From positions 1,426,001 to 1,490,000 of the forward strand of contig NZ_LT906446.1 in assembly GCF_900187035.1 (NCBI RefSeq): a stretch of DNA of 64,000 nucleotides. Direction: 5' to 3'. A program made the position numbers and the translations under genes. This document shows, piece by piece, positions 27,955 through 38,400 of this stretch (the first letter of the stretch is position 1; each line of letters begins with the position of its first letter). A model generated the notes under the pieces. That model saw only the letters and a list, made by a program, of their open reading frames with translations, made no database searches and had not been told where the DNA came from. This DNA comes from Megamonas hypermegale. Its GTDB lineage: Bacteria; Bacillota; Negativicutes; Selenomonadales; Selenomonadaceae.

Positions 27955-29256
27955 ATGCATTTAAAACAATATTTTCAATTCAAAGAACGCAACACTAATT
28001 ATACTACTGAAATCATAGCTGGTATCACAACATTTTTAACTATGGCATATATTATCATCTTAAATCCTAGTGTATTAAGCAAAACAGGCATGGACTTCGA
28101 TGGTGTTTTTTTCGCCACAATCATAGCTTCTGTCGTCGGCTGTTTATTCATGGGAATATTTGCTAATTATCCCATAGCTATTGCGCCTAGTCTTGCAACG
28201 AATGCTTATTTTGCCTTCGTCGTGGTAATATCCATGGGAATTCCTTGGCAAGAAGCACTAGGAGCTGTTTTTATTTCTGCTCTCATTTTCTTGCTTTTAT
28301 CATTGACTTCATTTCGCCAAGCCGTCATCAATTCTATACCATCTTCTATGAAAGAAGGTATCAGCGCTGGTATTGGTTTATTTATAAGTTTTGTTGGTCT
28401 GCAAAATGCGCATATTATAGTCGCTTCACCGTCCACACTCGTAACTCTCGGTAATTTAACTGACCCTATCACTTATATGTCTCTTTTAGGGATATTTATC
28501 AGTGTTGTTTTGATTATAAATAATGTTCGTGGTGCCTTATTTCTAGGCATGATTATAATTTCTATTATTTCATTTTTCTTTGGATATATTTCATTGCCAG
28601 ATACAATTTTTAACACACCAGAGTTTGGCAATACTTTTATGCAAATGGATGTTATAGGTGCTATATCTCATAATTTATTCACTATTATTTTCACATTTTT
28701 CATCGTTACTTTATTTGATACTACCGGTACAATGCTTGGTATTGCTAAACAAGCAGGACTTATGAAAAATAATACATTTCCAAATGTCCAAAGTGCTTTT
28801 TTAGCAGACTCCATAGCTAGCCTTGTCGGTGCAATTTTCGGTACAAGTCCAACTTCGCCATATGTTGAATCTAGTTCAGGCGTTGCTAGTGGTGGCCGTA
28901 CTGGTTTTAGTAATATTATAGTAGCGTTGTTATTTATTTTAATGTTATTTGCCGCACCGATTGCTAAAGTACTAGCAGAAGTACCTGCTGTCACTGCTCC
29001 AGCTTTAATTATCGTCGGTTTTTATATGATGAGTAGTCTATCTCGCATAGATTGGAATGACATGCAAGAAGCATTCCCTGCTTTTCTGATATTTTTATTA
29101 ATGCCATTATCCTATAGTATTACTGATGCCGTAGGTATAGGTATTATTACTTATTGCTTAATAAAAATCTTTTGTGGCAAATTTAAACAAGTTCATCCTT
29201 TACTTTATGCATTTATGCTCTTGTTTATTATCCAATTTGTTGCTATACAAATCTAA
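27955..29256 (+). CDS. NCS2-family purine/xanthine permease (AzgA-like)
   Basis: Inner-membrane nucleobase:proton symporter of about 433 residues. The N-terminus YFQFKERNTNYTTEIIAGITTFLTMAYIIILNP is the hallmark of the AzgA/GhxP (adenine, guanine, hypoxanthine) branch. ATNAYFAF and the GTSPTSPYVESSSGVASGGRTG loop are conserved substrate-region motifs. I start at the ATG at 27955 (AGAAAGG upstream); the open frame begins 34 codons earlier. An extended -10 (TGG TATTAT, 27898-27906) and a short GAGAGAA hairpin lie upstream. I looked for a purine riboswitch and found none. Confidence 0.9.
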   Translation: MHLKQYFQFKERNTNYTTEIIAGITTFLTMAYIIILNPSVLSKTGMDFDGVFFATIIASVVGCLFMGIFANYPIAIAPSLATNAYFAFVVVISMGIPWQEALGAVFISALIFLLLSLTSFRQAVINSIPSSMKEGISAGIGLFISFVGLQNAHIIVASPSTLVTLGNLTDPITYMSLLGIFISVVLIINNVRGALFLGMIIISIISFFFGYISLPDTIFNTPEFGNTFMQMDVIGAISHNLFTIIFTFFIVTLFDTTGTMLGIAKQAGLMKNNTFPNVQSAFLADSIASLVGAIFGTSPTSPYVESSSGVASGGRTGFSNIIVALLFILMLFAAPIAKVLAEVPAVTAPALIIVGFYMMSSLSRIDWNDMQEAFPAFLIFLLMPLSYSITDAVGIGIITYCLIKIFCGKFKQVHPLLYAFMLLFIIQFVAIQI

Positions 29257-29287
29257 AATCAAAAACAAGGAGGTCTTCCATCTTTAT

Positions 29288-30097
29288 ATGTTTTTTCGTA
29301 AATACAAATATTTTTATGGTTCCTTAATTACTGCTGCTTGCCTGACTATGGCAACACCTTCTTTCGCAAGCATGACTCCAGCACAGCATAGTAATATCAC
29401 ACTTAAAGGATTGAGTCAACATCAACAGCATGATACTACTGCTGTAATAGCATTATCCACTACAACTTCTAAAAACAATACTCTTGACAACAAAGAAGCA
29501 ACTACCGGCAGTATTTCTGATAGAGTTGAAGCTATTTTACATGGTGAAAAACCATCTGCTCCCGTTTTCAATCCACCACCAGTAGACTACGGCAGTGATT
29601 CTATAATGGGCAATGCTATTGCAACACAAGAACAATGTGTTAAATATTTACTTGATGTAAATCCCAATCCACAAATCAGTGTTTCTCCTGAAGAATTAGT
29701 TCGCTACTACTATGAAGAAGCTGGTAAAGAAGGTATTCGCCCTGATGCGGCATTTGCACAAGCTCTTAAAGAAACAGGCTTCTTTAATTATGGTGGAACA
29801 GTTACACCAGACCAAAATAATTATTGTGGTTTAGGTACGACAAGTGCCACTGTAAAAGGTGCTTATTTTTCTTCCGCTCGCCTTGGCGTACGTGCTCATA
29901 TTCAACATTTACTTGCTTATAGTTCTGTCAGACCTCCTCGTGAAAATGTCGTAGACCCACGTTACTCATTAGTGCGCGCTGTCTATACCACTTCAACAAT
30001 CGATACGTGGCAGGGATTAAACGGTCGTTGGGCTGTTCCTGGCAACAACTACGGTCAAGAAATACTTCAAATTTTGGATAATATAACAAGAGAATAA
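29288..30097 (+). CDS. Exported glucosaminidase-domain peptidoglycan hydrolase
   Basis: About 270 residues: signal peptide (about 1-28), a Gln/His/Thr-rich linker, then a glucosaminidase (GH73-like) domain. The catalytic glutamate is in FAQALKETGFF, and YCGLGTTSATVKGAYF plus ARLGVRAHIQHLLAY follow, as in FlgJ/LytD-type enzymes, which hydrolyse GlcNAc-MurNAc bonds. The start is the ATG at 29288, 13 bases after AGGAGG, a long spacing. It begins 32 bases after the permease gene and may share its transcript. A terminator follows. Confidence 0.88.
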   Translation: MFFRKYKYFYGSLITAACLTMATPSFASMTPAQHSNITLKGLSQHQQHDTTAVIALSTTTSKNNTLDNKEATTGSISDRVEAILHGEKPSAPVFNPPPVDYGSDSIMGNAIATQEQCVKYLLDVNPNPQISVSPEELVRYYYEEAGKEGIRPDAAFAQALKETGFFNYGGTVTPDQNNYCGLGTTSATVKGAYFSSARLGVRAHIQHLLAYSSVRPPRENVVDPRYSLVRAVYTTSTIDTWQGLNGRWAVPGNNYGQEILQILDNITRE

Positions 30098-30108
30098 ATA
30101 AAATAAAA

Positions 30109-30140
30109 AGCAATAACTATTTAAACCTATAGTTATTGCT
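30109..30140. terminator. Bidirectional terminator
   Basis: AGCAATAACTAT and ATAGTTATTGCT with an eight-base loop and T7 on the plus strand. It ends both the glucosaminidase gene and the long minus-strand run that finishes at 30178. Confidence 0.8.
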
Positions 30141-30177
30141 TTTTTTATACCAATTTACAACAATTATTTTATATTTT

Positions 30178-30687
30178 TTAATTAAAAATTACTATCTGCC
30201 TTATAATTCCATCAGAATCTACAGCAAACTGCATAATATTAGAACCACTATTATACTCATAATAGCTACATTTATCTATTGGAAATACCGCCATATCTTT
30301 CTTTATAGCACTTCCTTTTCCATATAATTTCTTTACTTCACTAAAATTCATACCTACTGATAAACCACTCGGTGTAGATAATCCTTTTTCCCGACAAGTA
30401 ACGCTATATACAATTCTATTAAAATTTCCTTTTGTTCCCGCTACAACTTTAAATAAATTATTTCCATTAACATATTCATATATTAATGATTCTCCTGTTA
30501 TCCAATCGCCTTCCCCATAATATGATTTATTCGGCAAACCATATACTTGCTCTACATAATCTAAAGAACTTCCCATTGTAATACCACCTATAACCATATC
30601 ACTCTGTGGAATAGATGCAAAACTTGTTGCCATACATATGAATAAAAACAATATTGTTATCATTGTAGATTTTAATATTTTAGACAT
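30178..30687 (-). CDS. Exported protein with two BamE/SmpA-like repeats
   Basis: 169 residues: signal peptide (about 1-25) followed by two copies of a unit of the form G-hydrophobic-x-x-G-x-S/N-hydrophobic-x-x-V-x-x-x-Y-G (GGITMGSSLDYVEQVYGLP and LSVGMNFSEVKKLYGKG), then aromatic strands. This unit recalls the small SmpA/BamE-type fold, but assignment is by pattern only. The same unit occurs in the 612-residue zinc-ribbon protein of this run and in the exported proteins at 52-54 kb. AAGGAG precedes the ATG. It is the last gene of the nine-gene run. Function unknown. Confidence 0.75.
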   Translation of the reverse strand: MSKILKSTMITILFLFICMATSFASIPQSDMVIGGITMGSSLDYVEQVYGLPNKSYYGEGDWITGESLIYEYVNGNNLFKVVAGTKGNFNRIVYSVTCREKGLSTPSGLSVGMNFSEVKKLYGKGSAIKKDMAVFPIDKCSYYEYNSGSNIMQFAVDSDGIIRQIVIFN

Positions 30688-30708
30688 AGAACTAGACTCC
30701 TTATAATT

Positions 30709-31266
30709 CTAATATTGTAATGGATCCGGTCCATATTGATTTGGTCCCTCTGTTCCTTTAGCAAAAAGTAAATATAACGCAAATATTATATCAATAACAG
30801 GAATAACTAATATGAAATAAAACCATCCTGATTTATTTAAATCATGACAACGTTGTATCGTTAACATTATATTTGCAACACAACAAGCTATTATTAAAGG
30901 TATTCCAATTATAGCCAATATACCTGTAAAACATATTCCCATAGCAAAAAAGCAAACTACACCTAACCCCAAAGAATATAAAAAATATGGTAATCGATTG
31001 ATACGTCCCTTACTACTAAAAATACTCTGTCGTATTACCTGTACATTAATATTTTGCCTATTTATATTATTACTATTAGAAATCATTTGTTCATTTTCTG
31101 CTCTTGTAGCTATCGTTGTATTATTGGCAGATTTTATATCTACAATTTCATTTTGGTTAGTAGTAACATTATTTAACTCGTCTTCTATCTTTGCTCCACA
31201 GTTTCCACAAAATCTTGCATTTGTTTCTAATGAATTTCCACAATTAGGACAAAATCTATTTGACAT
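30709..31266 (-). CDS. Zinc-ribbon DUF805 membrane protein
   Basis: About 185 residues. An N-terminal zinc ribbon (CPNCG...CGNCG, four cysteines within 25 residues) is followed by a polar linker (25-75) and a DUF805 membrane domain with about three helices, including the family motif RCHDLNKSGWFYFILVIP and the ending GPNQYGPDP. The ATG at 31266 fits the AAAGG site better than the one at 31272. DUF805 has no known biochemical role. It lies 27 bases after the GH3 gene, in the same probable operon. Confidence 0.85.
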   Translation of the reverse strand: MSNRFCPNCGNSLETNARFCGNCGAKIEDELNNVTTNQNEIVDIKSANNTTIATRAENEQMISNSNNINRQNINVQVIRQSIFSSKGRINRLPYFLYSLGLGVVCFFAMGICFTGILAIIGIPLIIACCVANIMLTIQRCHDLNKSGWFYFILVIPVIDIIFALYLLFAKGTEGPNQYGPDPLQY

Positions 31267-31293
31267 AAACATACTACCTTTCTTTAAAATACA

Positions 31294-32454
31294 TTATTGA
31301 TACAAGTGTAATAATTTTGCTTTAACAATTCGTTTTACAGATTCATCTATGCGCTGTTGGCTAATCTCACCATTATCAACAGCATCTAATAATCCAAGAT
31401 AAACATCTTGTTCATGTTGATATTCATGGCATACAAGCACGATATCCGCACCAGCTTTTACGGCATTTACCCCGACTGTTTTAAAATCGTTATGATTTGC
31501 CACTGCTCCCATTTCCATATCATCTGTAATGATTATACCTTTGTATCCTAATTCATTGCGCAATAAATCAGTCATAATTTTAGACGACAAGCTTGCAGGA
31601 TATTCTTCATCAAGCGCAGGATAATTCAAATGCGATACTAAAATAAAATAATCTTCCGGTTTATTCTCATTGATGATTGTTTTAAATGGTAAAATATCTT
31701 CCGCCATTAATACTTCTTTAGATGCATTAATACTGGAACTTTCCACATGAGAATCAACTTGACCTTTACCTATACCAGGAAAATGCTTCAAACTGTATAT
31801 GATATTTTCTTGTTGATAACCTGTAGTAGCTGCTTTTACAAAATTTATTACTGTATTTACATCAGTACTGTATGAACGATTATCATTAGAACCAACATCA
31901 GCAACTGGAGCAAAATTCACATTAATTCCCATTTCTTTAAGTGATTTAGCTGTTTTTATAGCCCATGTTTTAGCTTGTTCAGTATCACCCGTTGCACCAA
32001 TTTCTTTTTGTGATGGTGGTGGTGTTAATTTTTCTGCCATACGCACCACATCGCCCCCTTCTTCATCTACACCGATGAACAAAGGAACTTTTTCATTTGA
32101 TTGAGTTTGTAAATCTGATGTTAATTGTTTTACTTGCTCAGGACTTTCCATATTCCTATCAAATAAAATAACTCCACCCATATGAAATTGATGTAACATA
32201 TATAAACTATCATCATCAACTTTTGTACCTTGAATGCCTATCATCACCATCTGTCCAATCTTTTCGGTCTTAGACATAGAAGCAACTATTTTATCTACTT
32301 TTTCATCAATAGTTAAATTCTGTTGAGCAATCGGTGTTTCTTCTTGCGCTGATTTACTTTCTTCGGCATTGCTAAAAATATTTTTATTATTTAACAATAT
32401 ACCTAAAATTATAATTGCAATTACTATAACAGTGATAATTATTTTTTTACGCAT
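31294..32454 (-). CDS. Membrane-anchored GH3 beta-N-acetylhexosaminidase (NagZ-like)
   Basis: 386 residues: one N-terminal membrane helix (about 4-22), linker, then a single GH3 domain. The catalytic aspartate is in IITDDMEMGAV, and VDEEGGDVVRM and LKHFPGIGKGQVDSH are the other family motifs; the histidine of DSH is the expected acid/base. The usual KHFPGHG reads KHFPGIG here, a variant also known in the family. The likely role is removal of terminal GlcNAc from muropeptides outside the inner membrane. GAAAGGA precedes the ATG. It is 60 bases after the zinc-ribbon gene, so membership of the same operon is probable but not certain. Confidence 0.87.
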   Translation of the reverse strand: MRKKIIITVIVIAIIILGILLNNKNIFSNAEESKSAQEETPIAQQNLTIDEKVDKIVASMSKTEKIGQMVMIGIQGTKVDDDSLYMLHQFHMGGVILFDRNMESPEQVKQLTSDLQTQSNEKVPLFIGVDEEGGDVVRMAEKLTPPPSQKEIGATGDTEQAKTWAIKTAKSLKEMGINVNFAPVADVGSNDNRSYSTDVNTVINFVKAATTGYQQENIIYSLKHFPGIGKGQVDSHVESSSINASKEVLMAEDILPFKTIINENKPEDYFILVSHLNYPALDEEYPASLSSKIMTDLLRNELGYKGIIITDDMEMGAVANHNDFKTVGVNAVKAGADIVLVCHEYQHEQDVYLGLLDAVDNGEISQQRIDESVKRIVKAKLLHLYQ

Positions 32455-32514
32455 GAATCTATAAATTCCTTTCTTTTTTGTTAAAGGATAAAACTATTAA
32501 AATAAAATTAATTA

Positions 32515-34353
32515 TTATCTAGACATAATACGTTCGCCTTGTTTTTTAGCAGACATATCTACAATATGCCAGCTACCTGTTTTCTTACTTAAAAGTGCTG
32601 TACAAGCAAAAGTCTGTTCTTTAATACTATTACCATTGTAACTATCACGTGCCGTCAATGTATATGAAAGTGCTATTTCATCCCCACTATTAGATGTTAC
32701 TTGTACATTAGAAATACTATCCGATAATGTTGTTTTATATCCATCAGCATAATCATTTAAACTTCCCATATGTGTTTGCATATCATCTGATAACACATTA
32801 TATGCTGCTCTCATATCATGTCTAGTAATTGCTGCATAATAACTATTAAGTGCTTGTACTGCTTCATTTGCACTTGCCATATTGGTATTTTTTTCAGTAG
32901 ACGACTTATTTGAATTTGTATCACTTGATTTTGTATCCGTATTTTCTTCTTCTGGTATACGAACACTAATATAACTTACTTGATTATTTGATTTACTTAT
33001 CGCAAAACGAAGTATACCATTCTTATCATTATTTGCGGCAAAAGTATATTCATACAATACTAAATCATCATAATCCATCTTATTATAATTATCACCATAT
33101 TTATTAAAAACATCTTCTAAAGATGAACCCTGATGTATGCCACGTTTTGTAGCCACAGCAGAACTATTCGATACAAGCGCATCTATTTTTCCATCTTTTA
33201 TACCAACTTGAATATCACTATAATTATAAAATTTATAAATTCCTTTTTCATCAATACTTGTTTCTTTACCTAAAATTTCATGCATTTGGTCAATAGAATA
33301 ACCTAATTCTAATCCACCTAATGATAAATCTGAATCTACTGATGGAACTTCTTTCTTATCTTTAGATGTCGTTAAACTATTAGAAATATTTGATGATACA
33401 TTATTTGATGATTTATCATCACCACCTATTACATAAAAACCGATTAATACAAATACAACAACTATTACACCTAAAATAACACCACTTAATGTACTTCCTA
33501 AAAATTTTTTAGTACTTGTATTATTAGATTGATTTTGCAATGGCGGATTTATTTGTTCTATTTTAGATATATTTTCCGAATTTGAAAGTGTATTTGGTAT
33601 TTCATTACTAACTTGATTATTTTTTATATATGATTTAGGTTCTGCCTGGCTTCCATCATCCGGTCGTTGTTCACCACAATAAAAACAAAAATTTTTATCA
33701 TTTGTTCTCCCACAAGAAGGACAAATCCATTTTTCACTTTTTTCTAATTTTGCTGGACGTTTTTTTCCACAAACACTACAAAAATTTTTATTATTTACCT
33801 TTCCACAAGAGCAAGTCCATACTTCATTTTTTTCTTGTTCTTGTTGATTCAAATCAGATATTTTCTCTTTTTCATCATTTAATTTAATATGTTCTGCAAC
33901 AGGTTCTTTTTTCTCAATAGGTTTTTTTTCAGTTTCAACCGTTTCTATTTTTGCTTGAGAAATCTCATTTTCTATAGATTTAGCAGTTTCTTTCTGATTT
34001 ATCTCTATTTTTTCTTTTGGTTTATCCCATTCAAGTGCATAAATAAAAGCATCAATTATTTTCTGAATAGGTTTTTCCTGCATATTATTTTGACGTAAAA
34101 TTTCTCTTGCTTTATTTTTAGCTTCATCTTTAGCTTTATCTGTATCCTCTATACTAGCTTTTAAAAATAATTCACCGATGTTATTTTGCAAAGCTTTTTG
34201 AATAAGTGATAAATCTCTGCGATATTTCCCAGAAACTTTATTATCAAGTTGATTATATAAACTATCTCTGCTACTTAATAAATTTATATCTTTTGCTAAA
34301 AACTCTTTTAATATTTCTTGTACAGAATTTTCAACATCATTATTTTCTTTCAT
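32515..34353 (-). CDS. Zinc-ribbon, single-helix membrane protein with exported repeat domains
   Basis: About 612 residues. Order: helical charged region (1-180, Lys/Glu-rich), two zinc ribbons (about 187-235; CSCGKVNNKNFCSVCG and CPSCGRTNDKNFCFYCG), polar linker, one membrane helix (about 290-310), then an outside part with two BamE/SmpA-like units (GGLELGYSIDQMHEILGK and IHQGSSLEDVFNKYGD), a Ser/Thr-rich linker and a C-terminal NTF2-like domain (about 500-605, ALNSYYAAITRHDMRAAYNVL). Start chosen at 34353 with AAGGGA upstream. It probably links a cytoplasmic zinc-ribbon side to an envelope side. It ends the core of the tubulin/actin-like gene set. No function is assigned. Confidence 0.8.
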   Translation of the reverse strand: MKENNDVENSVQEILKEFLAKDINLLSSRDSLYNQLDNKVSGKYRRDLSLIQKALQNNIGELFLKASIEDTDKAKDEAKNKAREILRQNNMQEKPIQKIIDAFIYALEWDKPKEKIEINQKETAKSIENEISQAKIETVETEKKPIEKKEPVAEHIKLNDEKEKISDLNQQEQEKNEVWTCSCGKVNNKNFCSVCGKKRPAKLEKSEKWICPSCGRTNDKNFCFYCGEQRPDDGSQAEPKSYIKNNQVSNEIPNTLSNSENISKIEQINPPLQNQSNNTSTKKFLGSTLSGVILGVIVVVFVLIGFYVIGGDDKSSNNVSSNISNSLTTSKDKKEVPSVDSDLSLGGLELGYSIDQMHEILGKETSIDEKGIYKFYNYSDIQVGIKDGKIDALVSNSSAVATKRGIHQGSSLEDVFNKYGDNYNKMDYDDLVLYEYTFAANNDKNGILRFAISKSNNQVSYISVRIPEEENTDTKSSDTNSNKSSTEKNTNMASANEAVQALNSYYAAITRHDMRAAYNVLSDDMQTHMGSLNDYADGYKTTLSDSISNVQVTSNSGDEIALSYTLTARDSYNGNSIKEQTFACTALLSKKTGSWHIVDMSAKKQGERIMSR

Positions 34354-34379
34354 ATAAAATCCCTTCATCCAATAACTTT

Positions 34380-35417
34380 TTACTGTTTACGTAATTCAAG
34401 TTTTCCTTGTTCTTCTAATTTCCAATTTCCATTTAAATAACTAAAAAAGGCTGGTTTTATTACTTTAATATATTTATATGCGCCTTCATTTTTATAATCA
34501 GAGTTAAATGCTTCTTTCATTCCAGCCATTTCATGTAATTGATTTTCATAAGTAATATTAAATCTAGGTACTACAGCATACATATTATCTTTCATAAATG
34601 TTGCCCAATATACACCATCAGAACCACTATCTTTAAATGTAGGTTCACTGTATGATTCTCTTATATCAGACAATTCATCTATACGTTTTTCATAATTATT
34701 GCAAGTAAATGTTCTTATATTAAAATCTTGTTCAAAAGTTTTACGTTTTTGTTTTGCTTCATATCCAGAAAATCTATATAAATTATTATATTTATTTACA
34801 AAATCCATATATTTCATTTTTAATTCTTTAAATTCGTCTTCTTGTTCTTTTTTACTTTGTTTTAGTTCAAATTCTTTTTGAACTAAATTCATATTCTGAT
34901 TTTGTAAAGTTTCATTTGCATCATTTCTACCCAAAAATTCATTATTTGTCTTATAATCAAATATCTCTTTTGTCGGTTTATTTATAGTTGTTACAGATAT
35001 AGTTTTTGTCTTATTTTTTTCATTTTCAAAAGTTTCTATACATCTTTCTAATTTATCTATTTTTCCTTCCAATTGCCTAATTTTATCATTTACAATTCTA
35101 TTATCATTTGCTCTTTGATTTAATAAAAATATCATACCTAAAATAATGAACAGACATATACCTAATAAAATATATATCCATAAATCTAAACTTATTCCTA
35201 ATATATCATTTACTTGTAATAGAATTTTATCAGCTGTTTGTTGTGTCCTACTAGCCAAATCAAGTGCATTATTAACTTTTTCATTGATAATGTTTATATC
35301 ATCTACACTTTCTATCTCGCCATTAGCAGCATAGGCAATTCTCGAAAGAATTGCCCATGGCACTAATGTCATAAATAAATTATATAAACATTTTTTTATT
35401 ATCTTATTTATGTTCAC
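34380..35417 (-). CDS. Membrane-anchored coiled-coil protein of the tubulin/actin-like cluster
   Basis: 345 residues, family not recognised. It has an N-terminal signal-like helix (about 12-31, ending AYAANGE), a short helical segment, a second membrane helix (about 76-98, IYILLGICLFIILGMIFLL), a coiled coil (about 105-135) with Lys/Glu heptads and more predicted coil near 180-215. The C-terminal 110 residues look globular, with tryptophan and aromatic residues. The start is a GTG inside the end of the upstream ATPase gene (14-base overlap, GGAGATG upstream), so the two proteins are probably made in a coupled way. It is a possible membrane anchor or adaptor for the ATPase. Confidence 0.75.
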   Translation of the reverse strand: MNINKIIKKCLYNLFMTLVPWAILSRIAYAANGEIESVDDINIINEKVNNALDLASRTQQTADKILLQVNDILGISLDLWIYILLGICLFIILGMIFLLNQRANDNRIVNDKIRQLEGKIDKLERCIETFENEKNKTKTISVTTINKPTKEIFDYKTNNEFLGRNDANETLQNQNMNLVQKEFELKQSKKEQEDEFKELKMKYMDFVNKYNNLYRFSGYEAKQKRKTFEQDFNIRTFTCNNYEKRIDELSDIRESYSEPTFKDSGSDGVYWATFMKDNMYAVVPRFNITYENQLHEMAGMKEAFNSDYKNEGAYKYIKVIKPAFFSYLNGNWKLEEQGKLELRKQ

Positions 35418-38400
35418 TAGTTAACATCTCCATTAATTTTTTCAAACCTATAATAAATATTGGCTCAACATGAATTTCTTTAACTTTTTTACCCTTTTCT
35501 GATACATAATAACTATTGATACGTTTTTTTATTTCATTTCTTTGTACATCGTCTATTTTTATACCATTTAGCCATATGCTTTTGCGATTTTCATTAAATG
35601 TCTTAACAAAATTATCTAATTCATTAACATCATCAATTGCAATACCTGCTGAAATATCTTTAGCTGATACAAAATCTCTATCAGATTTTACAGTATCACT
35701 TATTTTAAAACCAGCACCAGATAAAACAGAATTTAAAACATATTCATCTTCTGTTTCTCCAAATATTTTTTGATACATTTTTTCTTCATTAAACATCGAT
35801 TGTACTGGTCTATCTTCTAACATTCCCATAGCAACTTCAATTTTAGGTTTATCACTCAAATAAATATTAAAATCTACATCTGATTGTAAACCACTAGCAC
35901 TTAAAATAATGTTCTTCAAAACTTTCAAACGAACGCTTTTCCTATCATATGAACCGCCACCTGTTATCCAATAAAGAATTCTAGCGCCATTACCACCAAT
36001 ATATATATCAGGTACATGACCTTCTACATATATATTATTATCACTTAAATATTTTAAAATTTTACCTACATAATATAAAATGCCAGCTAAAGCGAATTGA
36101 ATTTGTTCTAGCATTTTCTTAATATCTTCTTTGCCGGTAATATTTGCTAATTCTATTAAATACTGGTCACTATTTGCTTTCATATCACTATCAAACATCA
36201 TCGTATCTATATCTGATATATTTGCATACGTTTCGCTTTTTTTCAGTACTTCCATTTTTTCTTTATAATATCCACTTCTCATTATGCAATTAAATAAATA
36301 ACGACCTGCAAATAATATCGATGTATGATAAACAATATGACCCGGCTGCCCACTAATGATTGAAATATCTGTTGTACCTGCACCAATATCAAGACAAATT
36401 GCACCATCACTAAAATTGGTATCTGAATTATTCAGTTTATTAAAATACAATGCAGTTGCCACACTTTCAAGTTCTGTATCTAATTCATCAACATCAGGTT
36501 TAAAACCAGTATCTTCACAAGCACATTCTATTGCTTTTATGCACATTTTACGAAAAGACTCTCTTTCTTCATCTGAAAAAGCTGTCGGATAAGAAAAACT
36601 CCATCTTAACTTAGTCACTCCAGCTATTGCAGCTTCTACTGTCGATTGCATACAAATCTGTTCAAGATAAGCAGTTGCTTTATATCTACCAGTATCATCT
36701 GCTTGCCATTTTAAATTATAATCAATATGATTTTTTTCTTTACGTATCATATAATCTAAAACTAAAGCATTCATTCTAAATATATGTCCATCTTGTAATG
36801 GTTTTATTTCTTCATGTACCTTTTTAGTATTAAGCAAATGAAAAATACTAAAAAATGAACCATCTGTTCCAAGTGTTGTTGACGGAATAAATCTAAGAAA
36901 AGTATTATTTCTAAGTGGTCCACTATTAGTAACTTGAAATAAATGCGAATTAAAATTTAATGGTTTTGGTAATTGATTATTATCGCGATAATAAATCATT
37001 GTACTAGAAGTACCAAAATCTATACCTATTCTCCAATTACTTAAATCATCAGCTTCTACCATTTTAGGTTTATCAAGTAATAATAAACCTGTCTCAATCA
37101 TTTGCGTACGAACATTGCCACGGACAGAAGCATTTACACTACATAATAATACTTCAGGATAGCCATTCATTCTTAATGTATATTGATTAGAAATAGAATT
37201 TTCTGTTATACCTTCAATGATATTTTTATTATATTTCCATGGCATTACATAAAAGAAATCTTTTCCTAAATCCTTTTTATTGTTCAGTGCTTCACTATTT
37301 TCATAATACAAATAGTACCTATTCCAATTTTCTCTGCGAATATTTGGCCATATTTCTATTGCAGGTATATTTGTCTGTAAATAAATTAAATCTTTCTTTG
37401 GATATGCTTTAACAAAATCAAAATCATGACCTTCACCATATACTCCAGACAAAGGAAATGCAAAGTGTATTAAATAATTATTTCCATCATCTTCAATAGA
37501 TAAACGATCTGCAATATCTTCTGGTGTAAAAAATTCTAATAATTCTTTTCGAATTGGTAATATAGCACCTAAATCTTCACTAGCTAACAATTCTTCACCA
37601 CGAATTTTAATAGTACCTTTTAGAGCATCTCCACCTGGATCCATAACTGCCATATATTCAGTAAAAAACATTTCTGGATTATAATACTTAGCATTATTTA
37701 AATTTATATTTCCAATAGATGTTCCATTATCATATACATCTATATCGTCTATATCATTTGCAGTTATACCTGGCCAAACAATAATTTGTGTTGTTGGTAA
37801 ATTATATTCATTTGCAAAATCATGTAACATCTTTGTAGATACAAGTAAAATATCTTGTTCTGGTTTTCTTGAATCCGAAACAATCAAACGCACTGCACTA
37901 TCTTTCGCTGTAGCTTCTTTTGCTTTAACTGCACTATCAAGATATTTAAATATACCAGCATGAATTTTTAACATATTATTTTTATATTGGAAATTATTCA
38001 TATTAGATATCTGATAACTTTGACACGCTTTTTTAGCATCATCAGCAAATTTTCTAATACAATCTAATATATTTAAAAATCTTTCATTATCTCTATTATC
38101 TTTTACATGTGCATTTATATTATCTGCTAATTTATTTAACCAACTATACAATGCACATATTTCTTCTTTTGTTAAATATGGTATAGGATCCATTAAATAT
38201 AAACCATCACTACTCCATGGTTTTGGTAAGTTACCATTAAACATACTTACATAATCAGCTGCTGATGCAACTAACGTCATTGGTGAAGTAAGACCAATCG
38301 GTATATCTTTATAAAAAATAATATATAAAATATCCCAATTCGTATCATCACTTATATTTCTTTCTTGTGGTTTTAATATATTTAATATACGTTCTATATT